Origin: Triplophysa rosa
Taxonomy: Eukaryota > Chordata > Actinopteri > Cypriniformes > Nemacheilidae
Reading direction: 5' to 3'
Assembly: GCF_024868665.1 (NCBI RefSeq)
Contig: NC_079910.1
Coordinates: forward strand, 10,972,000 to 11,035,999
DNA length: 64,000 bases
The notes beneath the pieces are model-generated. The model had not been told where the DNA came from and did not search any database. It saw nothing but the letters and a program-made list of their open reading frames with translations. The first letter of the stretch is position 1. Each line of letters begins with the position of its first letter. Below are positions 57,655 through 64,000 of the stretch, in pieces. The position numbers and the translations under genes were made by a program.

Positions 57655-59051
57655 GTTGGTGATTGCTTTATAGTTCAAACAGCATCTCGATCAGTAGAGG
57701 GAGCCATTGGACAAGAACATAAATCGTGTTGTACACAATCACACACGCACACACACATTTGTGTTGGTAACTTTGTGGTGACTTTCTATAGACTTCTCTT
57801 GTTTTAATACAGTCCTAACGGATTTTCGTTCCCCTAACTCAGAAACCTTGTGACCATTGACTGGTCTCAATAATGTACAGCATGTGCATCTCAGGTTTTG
57901 CTATCCTTGAGGAGACATTTGCTCCCCACAATAAAAGCTAATACTAAAAAGTTATATGTTAACCGTTATAGCAAAACAAATGATCTTCATTGTCTTTAAA
58001 CAGCCCAACAGAAATTCAAAAATAACCCAGCACACAAAACGATTTGAATAAGGACATACTGTACATATTCACATGAAACAAAAACCACTTTAAATATGGA
58101 ACATTAAGGCAAACTCTCAGTACTGCAGACACATGACAAACTATAAAACTTAAAACAACGCGTCATAACATAATCAAACATCAGGCGTCATGTACATTCC
58201 AGACCTTCCTATGTTCGCTTGATGAAAACAGCAGTGCAGACGACACACAATTCTTTGGTTTCAGAATGAACCGGTCAGCTGTACGCTTCACAAAGTATTA
58301 GATCATTCATCTGGGAAAAGGTTTGAAAAATAAGCCGGAGTGCAAACTATAGGTTCATGAACACTTTCAGATATTGCACATTTGTGGAGGCCTGTATTTG
58401 TGTCGTTAATATTTTTGACCGTCTCACAACCCAACACTACGTCTGTTTACCCTATAACAACTTTCTTCATGTTTAGAACTAAAAAGTAGCCATAGCTGGT
58501 TATATAAACAAGGTCTTGTAAACAAGCAGAATATTGGCTATCAATATAGCAACATTTCCATATAAAACCTATAGTGAAAATGACAGAGATGAATGGTTTT
58601 GAAACCGCTTTTGTCCAGTGATGTAACTTTCTGTTGTATCAGTAAAGTGCTTCATCAGTACTATTACGAAGATTGTTTCGGGATATGTTTAAGCTTATGT
58701 GAATGTACTCTTTCCAACATGGAGGGAAAAGCACATGCACTGGCCAGTGGATCTCATGCATTTTTAATAAGTCCTAATAATGCACCCCTTTAGTGTTTAC
58801 TTTGAAGGGATGGAAGCAGGCAAGTGGTTTCTTCTAGTGGTAGGAGTGCCATTCTTATTTGAGCCGGACTAGCTGTTTTGTTCGTGAGCATGCTTCCGGT
58901 CTGCTCGTGCTCTTTTGCTCCTCTCGGGCTAATGTCGGTAGACTCCTTGTTTTGTGCGGGTTGGCGTGTGACAGTGCTGGTCCCGTGTGCCAATGTTTTA
59001 TTCAGTCAAAGCTCAGAATAAGAAGCAAGTCGACATTCACTCACTTTCCTT

Positions 59052-59141
59052 TTAGGACCTGTAGTCCTTTTTACTGTAGGGTTTGTTGCCTAGGATACTG
59101 TCCACTTCATGTACAATAGACGATGATAACTTCGGAAGAAC
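59052..59141 (-). CDS. kcnab2: kcnab2 last coding exon
   Basis: 90 bp including the stop: [20 protein letters not shown] then PYSKKDYRS. Acceptor TTTCAG|GTTCTT. The ending is identical in style to vertebrate beta-1/beta-2 subunits. Confidence 0.88.
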   Translation of the reverse strand, partial: VLPKLSSSIVHEVDSILGNKPYSKKDYRS

Positions 59142-62100
59142 CTGAAAGAGTGTTTCATTGAAGCTTTAATATTTTTTGTACATTTTTTCTTTTTTTATAA
59201 ATTAATTTGTCCCATGAATGTTAACTGTTTAAAATTGAAAAAAATAATGCAATAATCGTAGAAATGTTCAGAAACCAGTGCTTTAAAGGGACAAATTCTG
59301 CAATCATTTATTCACCCTCATGTCATTCAAAACCTGTAGTATATCGCTGCTGTCCTTCTGAAACCTCGAATCTGCATATTTTGTTATTTTTATTTTTTGT
59401 CATGAATCATTATTATTAGTCACCCTTTATGTATGTTTGTTATTGGGTTTTGTAAGTATCTAACCAATAGAAAGCTATTAAAAAGCTTGTCAACTCTGAT
59501 TACACTGTATTTAATCATTTAAAAGTAAACAGTTTTTTTCCATTTCCTGAAAAAAAAAAATCAAATGTCTCAGGGGGTTTGTGTCTATACATTAGAGGCT
59601 GATGTTGTTACCATTGTTCTTCAAAACATCTTCTTTTGTCATGCAGGATTTAAATGACATCAGGGTGAGTGGACCGAAAGAATTTTTGTGTGAACTATTT
59701 CTTAAAGACTTTTAACTTTATAACTATACACAGTTACAAGTATTGTTCACATCCAAAGAATCCACCTGAATCATAATTACAGAAGAAATACAAATTTCCA
59801 TTTGTATTTCATTGTCTTTGTGTCTTTCATTCAATAATTTCTAGAGTGAAAACTCAAATCTCACTCATTCGACAGCTTGAATAGCTCTTGTACAGAGATT
59901 CAAATATATACAGTATAAACTCTAACATTTCTAGTTTACAGCATGTTACATAATATTTATTCTGTGCCAAATCCTAAGCAAAAACTAGATTAATCGCATT
60001 CGTAATAAAAGTTTGTGTTTCATAATATATGTCGGCACTGTGCATAATAATTCTGTATATAAACTCATACACATACATGTAATTATTTAAGAAAAATAAT
60101 CAAAGGCAGTCGTGGCCTAATGGTTAGAGAGTCGGACTCATGTCCAGAATGTTACCGGTTCGATTCTCAGTGCCGGCGGGTAACAACTGAGGTGTCCTCG
60201 AGCAAGGCACCTTGCTCCCCGGGCGCTGCGGTGATAGCTGCCCACTGCTCCAGGTGTACGTGTGTTCGTGACTTGCAATGTGTGTTTTCACTACTGACCA
60301 GATGGGTTAAATGCAGAGGTCACATTTCAGGTATGGGTCACCATATCTGACAGATAGGTCCTTTTCACTTTCACTAAATAGTTCCTAAATATATATGTGT
60401 TTATAAATAATAAATGAATATGCACAGTACACAGACATATATTATGTAAACAAAAACACTTATTCTGGATGTGATTAATCGCGATTAATCGTTTGACAGC
60501 CCTAAAGAAAACACATACAGAACACAGCTTTTTTATGCTGCTGCCAGTGGCAACTGGGATTTGAGCTTTAAGATAAACCTCTTAGTCGTTCATGCACTCA
60601 CCTGAATAGCTCCTATATTCTCCATCAGTTGATCAGTGCTGGAGGCTCCCAGCAGCACACAGCTCACCCCTTCATTCCTCAGACACCACGCTAGTAAAAG
60701 ATACCATTTTCATCTGTTACTATGACTGTACTGTACCACATTTTCCAAAGCTCAACCTTGGTGAGTTTTTGTTGAGTCTAAAAGCAATTCAACATTTAAC
60801 TTGTTTCAGAGAGACGTATAGGATACATCACACAACAAGGACATCCACTAAGTGCCCTAGTTTCTGTTTAATATTTTCTGAAAATGCATTCGGTCAACAG
60901 TAATCAGTCAACACAATCCTACTGAACCCGCACAACATCTCCTGCTGTTCCCCTGACCTTTATTGCTCTATTAGAAAAGGTTATGAGCTGTAGAAAATAA
61001 AACCTGTAACTGGGTTGTTGTGTTAAGGCCGGCTAATGATGAATGTCTGAAAGTGTGGGATACAAAACCTAAAGCTATACTGTAGATGTACAGTAAGAAA
61101 ACCTACGCTGACACATTTCACTACTTTATGCTATTTTCCCTTCAATGAACAAGTTAGCAGCTGATTGTTTAATATGCCTAATACGCTTTGCACAAGTAGG
61201 AAATTACTAGATCGACAACTGTGGAATATCAAATCTGCCAAATTATAGCGATAAATACAAAAATAAATATACAATATTATTGTATTTCCCCACGTTATTT
61301 ATGCATGTATTTATTTCCACTTTTACTTATTTCCACATTTATGTACTTATTTACTGTATGTATTTGTCAACATTTGTTTATTTCACATATCTAGGTAGTA
61401 CACAAATATACCGTACAAACTGTTAATAATATATTATTTTATATTATTAATATTTATATTTATAACATAAAATAGCATAAGAGAAATGTATCTTCATTGT
61501 TAGTTTTTTCTCCATTTTTGCTGTCACACCATTGGACACATTTACAACCCATCTACATTACTGTGTCCATAGGATGATGAAAGGGGCGCGTTTTACTTCA
61601 GACATATCAATCGAGCACAGAGTGCTGGACTAGCTATGGGCGAAGGTCTAACACCACAGTGACATTTTGTGGTTTGACAAAATGACACGTGCTTTTGAGT
61701 AATAACTTTAGTAACTATATTTATGTATGTCTCATTTTGGCAGGTTTGCGATTCCATAAACACCCTTTGTTATTCCAAAACTGAAATTCTGATCATCCAA
61801 ACATTGCCCTCTGATTTGGGTGGTCTCGCAGCATAAAGTCCAGCCAAGAACAGCCTACTCAGACATGAAGAAACAGTCTGACTTTGAGACTATGCCTACA
61901 TTTGGTTGATAGAAATGTTGTTTCAAGAAAACAGAAATCTTATAACATTTAACAGACACAGCACTGTCCAACGACAGACTTCCAGACTTTACAAACAACA
62001 AGACACACAGGACAGAAGCTGTAGACAGGTCCAGGGACAGCCTGCCCTGAGCTCCAGGCAGGCGAACAGACAGACAGACAGAAAGAGAGAGAGCAGCAGA

Positions 62101-63709
62101 GCCCGGGCAGTATTACCGATGGCCAGCTGGGGCAGCGTGCAACCCAGCCGCTCCGCAATGGCCTGCAGCTCTTTCAGCTTTGCCTGCTGACGGCGGCCTT
62201 CCTCACTCAGGATCTTATCCTTCATCCACTGGTAGCCCTGTTTCAAAAACACAGCACACCTGCTCAGACCCTCGCGCCGCTGGCCCGCTAAACCACAGGA
62301 ATAACCGGAGGGATATTTATTTTGTTTGTGAAGAAATGATGGAATGGATGAAATCTGCACACATGTTTTATGAGGAGGTGCTGAAGGGACAGCGTGATGG
62401 GGTGGGAAGGGTTCAGCTGGTTCGGCCGAAATATTTCTCAAACCTTGTACAAGCTATGAGACAATTATAGGACATAGCATATTTACATTTATTCATTTGG
62501 CAGACGCTTTTATCCAAAGCGACTTACAAGTAGGAGAGCATATAAACATTTTGTCAACACGCTAAACACCGTTAGTTTACAAGGCCATGCTACTAGGAGG
62601 ATTAAAGCTGGAGCAAGCAAAGGAGAGAATGAACAACTTTTTTTTTTGACAGACAGACAGTCAGACAGTTATTGGTTAGTCAAATAAATGCAGAACAGGT
62701 ATGTTTTGAGCTGTTTTTTGAAAGTTGTGAAGGATGCTGCAGTTCGGGTGGAGGCTGGCAGTTCATTCCACCACAGGGGAACCGAATGAGTAAAGGTTTT
62801 TGCAAGTGGTTTGGTGCCTCGCTGTGATGGAACAACCAGGCGTCGCACATTTAGTGTAAATGCACAAAACCAGCATCATTGCGTCTGTTTACCAGTTTAA
62901 ATGCTTACTGCTCATTAGCTGTGCATTAAACATAAGTCATACTCATACCTTGTGACAAATGTGTGTGCCACGGATATTTTGCTGAAGTATTTGGTTTCAA
63001 AAGTATTAACAAATAATACTATATACATTGGTACAAACCTACTGCAGTGCCCTCAGCACCCCAGCTTCCTCTCCCTTCCAACATGGATCCATAACATAAC
63101 ATGTATCCATATACAGTCCACAAATGCATGCATCAGAAGGCAATGGCTATGTGTAAAGATATGTAGGGGGAAAACATATTACAGCAATTAAAGGGATAGT
63201 TCACCCAAAAATTATGTCATCATTTACTCACCCACACACTGTTTTCTTCTGCTAAACACAAAGGAAGATATTAGGAAGAATGTCAGTAACCAAACATTGA
63301 CAGTAAATGGGGGACGAGATCTGTTTGGTTACTAACAATATGCCAAGTATCTTCCTTTGTGTTCAGGGGAACAAATACATCTACAGTATACAGGCTTGGA
63401 ACAACCTGAGGGTGAGTAAATGATGAGAGAATTTTCATTCTTGGGTGAACTATCCCTTTAAAAGACACACTATACAAAAGAAACTCAATGTTGAGAAGAC
63501 TCAAGAATAATTATTGTCAATAATAAATACCAACACTGACAACAGCCAGGTACGTAAAGAGGACTGTTGAGGTGTCACCGTTGGAGAGAGAAAGTAACAG
63601 GAGTTATACAGTACCTTGAGGGAGGCTCGAGAGTTTGGAGGCACACCGCTGTCATACTTCCCTGAGATGATCCCACATGCCAGAGGAGACCAGGTCATGG
63701 CACCAACAC
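59052..63709 (-). CDS. kcnab2: kcnab2: voltage-gated K+ channel beta-2 subunit, last four coding exons
   Basis: Exons in transcript order: 63615–63709, 62117–62237, 60602–60690, 59052–59141, with phases 1/0/1/0 in agreement and a stop at 59054–59052. They encode the C-terminal part of the aldo-keto reductase fold that binds NADPH and the channel T1 domain: [60 protein letters not shown] and [20 protein letters not shown], ending YSKKDYRS. The LSSSIVHE and [11 protein letters not shown] stretch fits beta-2 better than beta-1 or beta-3. Upstream exons lie beyond the right edge. The gene is tail-to-tail with megf6. Confidence 0.88.
59283..59705. mobile_element. Foldback MITE split by another repeat
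   Basis: The left arm (aaagggacaaattctgcaat, ttcaccctcatgtcattcaa) and right arm (ttcaaaacatcttcttttgt, gacatcagggtgag) are separated by the small inverted-repeat element at 59345–59560, so that element inserted later. Confidence 0.55.
59345..59560. repeat. Small inverted-repeat element, copy 3
   Basis: It begins CGCTGCTGTCCTTCTGAAACC and includes aaaagcttgtcaactctgat. The right end is lost. Confidence 0.5.
59985..60505. mobile_element. hAT-like remnant holding a SINE
   Basis: The right part gattaatcgcgattaatcg ends tttgacagcccta, as in hAT ends of the TAGGGCTGTCA type. The left part begins agattaatcgcattcg and lacks its extreme end. The SINE at 60105–60370 is inside. Confidence 0.45.
60105..60370 (+). 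mobile_element. tRNA-derived SINE
   Basis: GGCAGTCGTGGCCTAATGG, TTAGAGAGTCGGACTC, then GGTTCGATTCTC (B box) and GCTCCCCGGGCGCTGC. Same family as 27825–28100 in the other orientation. The frame at 60120–60350 is this SINE, not a gene. Confidence 0.75.
60602..60690 (-). CDS. kcnab2: kcnab2 exon: LLGAS cofactor loop
   Basis: 89 bp, phase 1 to 0. [20 protein letters not shown] then [10 protein letters not shown]. The LLGAS loop binds the NADPH phosphate end. Acceptor ACTAG|CGTGG, donor TTCAG|GTGAGT. Confidence 0.88.
61420..61560. repeat. Diverged copy of the 57461–57654 element
   Basis: Shares ataaaatagcataag and the right-arm words tcacaccattggacac and acaacccatc with the intact copy. It lies in a kcnab2 intron. 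Confidence 0.45.
62117..62237 (-). CDS. kcnab2: kcnab2 exon: GYQWMKDK helix region
   Basis: 121 bp, phase 0 to 1. [20 protein letters not shown], then [20 protein letters not shown]. Acceptor AAACAG|GGCTAC, donor CATCG|GTAATA. Highly conserved in the family. Confidence 0.88.
62480..62900. repeat. Fish repeat with GGCAGACGCTTTTATCC motif
   Basis: Begins ttggcagacgcttttatcc, aagcgacttacaagtagg, the tail also found in the SINE at 44466–44627. It continues into sequence with ggcagttcattccaccacag, which I recognise only as repeat-like. It lies in a kcnab2 intron. Confidence 0.5.
63188..63461. mobile_element. Intact TTAA-flanked foldback MITE
   Basis: TTAAAGGGATAGTTCACCC at the left and GGGTGAACTATCCCTTTAA at the right are perfect inverted ends, with TTAA at 63188–63191 and 63458–63461. 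The two halves are inverted relatives along their whole length. This is the best copy of the family seen at 17100, 30790, 38418, 42953, 43895, 49108, 50687 and 59283. Confidence 0.75.
63615..63709 (-). CDS. kcnab2: kcnab2 exon: WSPLA NADPH-contact segment
   Basis: 95 bp, enters in phase 1, leaves in phase 0. [20 protein letters not shown] then [12 protein letters not shown]. The WSPLACG stretch contacts the cofactor in beta subunits. Acceptor TCACAG|GTGTTG, donor CTCAAG|GTACTG. Confidence 0.85.
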
Positions 63710-64000
63710 CTGTGACATAATCACACGATACAGGCACTTCTCATATCTGGAGCTGCAGATCATCAGAACTTTGTTTCCTTTTCTGATTTTTTCTGTCCTT
63801 GCCAAATTTCAGGTGGTTTTGTAAAATGACATTCTTCCTCTAAAGATGATGTACAGGCGATGAAAGCATTTTATTGACAGCACATTTGCAGAGTCCTGTT
63901 TAAAGCTTCTAGTTCAAACAGAATTACTGTAACAACTTTACACAAATACTGTACTTTTTCAATAATTACATACTGAGTTGCCAAAGTTGACAAGCAACAA
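63710..64000. repeat. kcnab2 intron with small inverted-repeat element, copy 4, cut by the edge
   Basis: 63949–64000 (ctgtactttttcaataa, gttgccaaagttgacaagc) matches the interior of the element at 15919–16137. The rest of the stretch shows no exon. Confidence 0.45.

Noticed and set aside
60120..60350. Possible tRNA gene or small protein
   Set aside because: A and B boxes are present, but the body and 3' part match a tRNA-derived SINE also found at 27825–28100.
62041..62100. CAGACAGACAGA/GAGAGA tract near a kcnab2 exon
   Set aside because: Simple-sequence DNA just downstream of the exon 62117–62237 donor; no array structure or coding role.
1..64000. CRISPR arrays, bacterial operons, prophage
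   Set aside because: No regularly spaced direct repeats and no prokaryotic gene organisation; the window is intron-rich vertebrate DNA.

Overview
The window reads as nuclear DNA of a bony fish. Genes are split into many small exons with GT–AG introns and long AT-rich introns. Fish-type L2 LINEs, hAT elements with 8-bp target duplications, TTAA-flanked foldback elements and tRNA-derived SINEs are abundant. The repeat families and a divergent PIM-like kinase gene suggest a cypriniform, but this is an inference from sequence style and the species cannot be fixed here.

Layout. (1) 98–7340, minus strand: the 5' part of a PIM-family kinase-like gene that runs off the left edge. I could join 11 exons in one open frame (about 636 codons). 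A long basic N-terminal region is built from repeated phase 1–1 exons, followed by a kinase fold with a damaged catalytic motif (HTN in place of HRD), so it is probably a pseudokinase. A coding-intact L2 LINE lies in one of its introns, and its first exon is duplicated 6.3 kb upstream. (2) 6336–13674: transposon-rich upstream region. It holds a 672-bp hAT element, a 4.8-kb hAT with a perfect 8-bp duplication that contains a second long L2 LINE, and the duplicated first exon. (3) 13675–22680: mostly empty, with small transposons and one decayed EGF-like exon at 15103. (4) 22904–53783, plus strand: megf6. There is a TATA-like site, a signal-peptide exon, seven calcium-binding EGF exons, a conserved linker exon, 24 laminin-type EGF exons (17 of exactly 129 bp) and a five-residue tail. 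All junctions are phase 1, and the model totals exactly 1447 codons including the stop. The EMI domain and first EGF expected in this family were not found. (5) 55.23–55.31 kb: poly(A) signals on both strands where the genes converge. (6) 59052–63709, minus strand: the last four coding exons of kcnab2, the voltage-gated potassium channel beta-2 (aldo-keto reductase) subunit, which continues past the right edge.

The three genes are not a functional unit. megf6 encodes a secreted multi-EGF protein, kcnab2 a cytosolic channel subunit, and the PIM-like gene a cytosolic kinase-fold protein. Most of the remaining DNA is introns and mobile elements, and the most informative signals are in exon structure and nested insertions.
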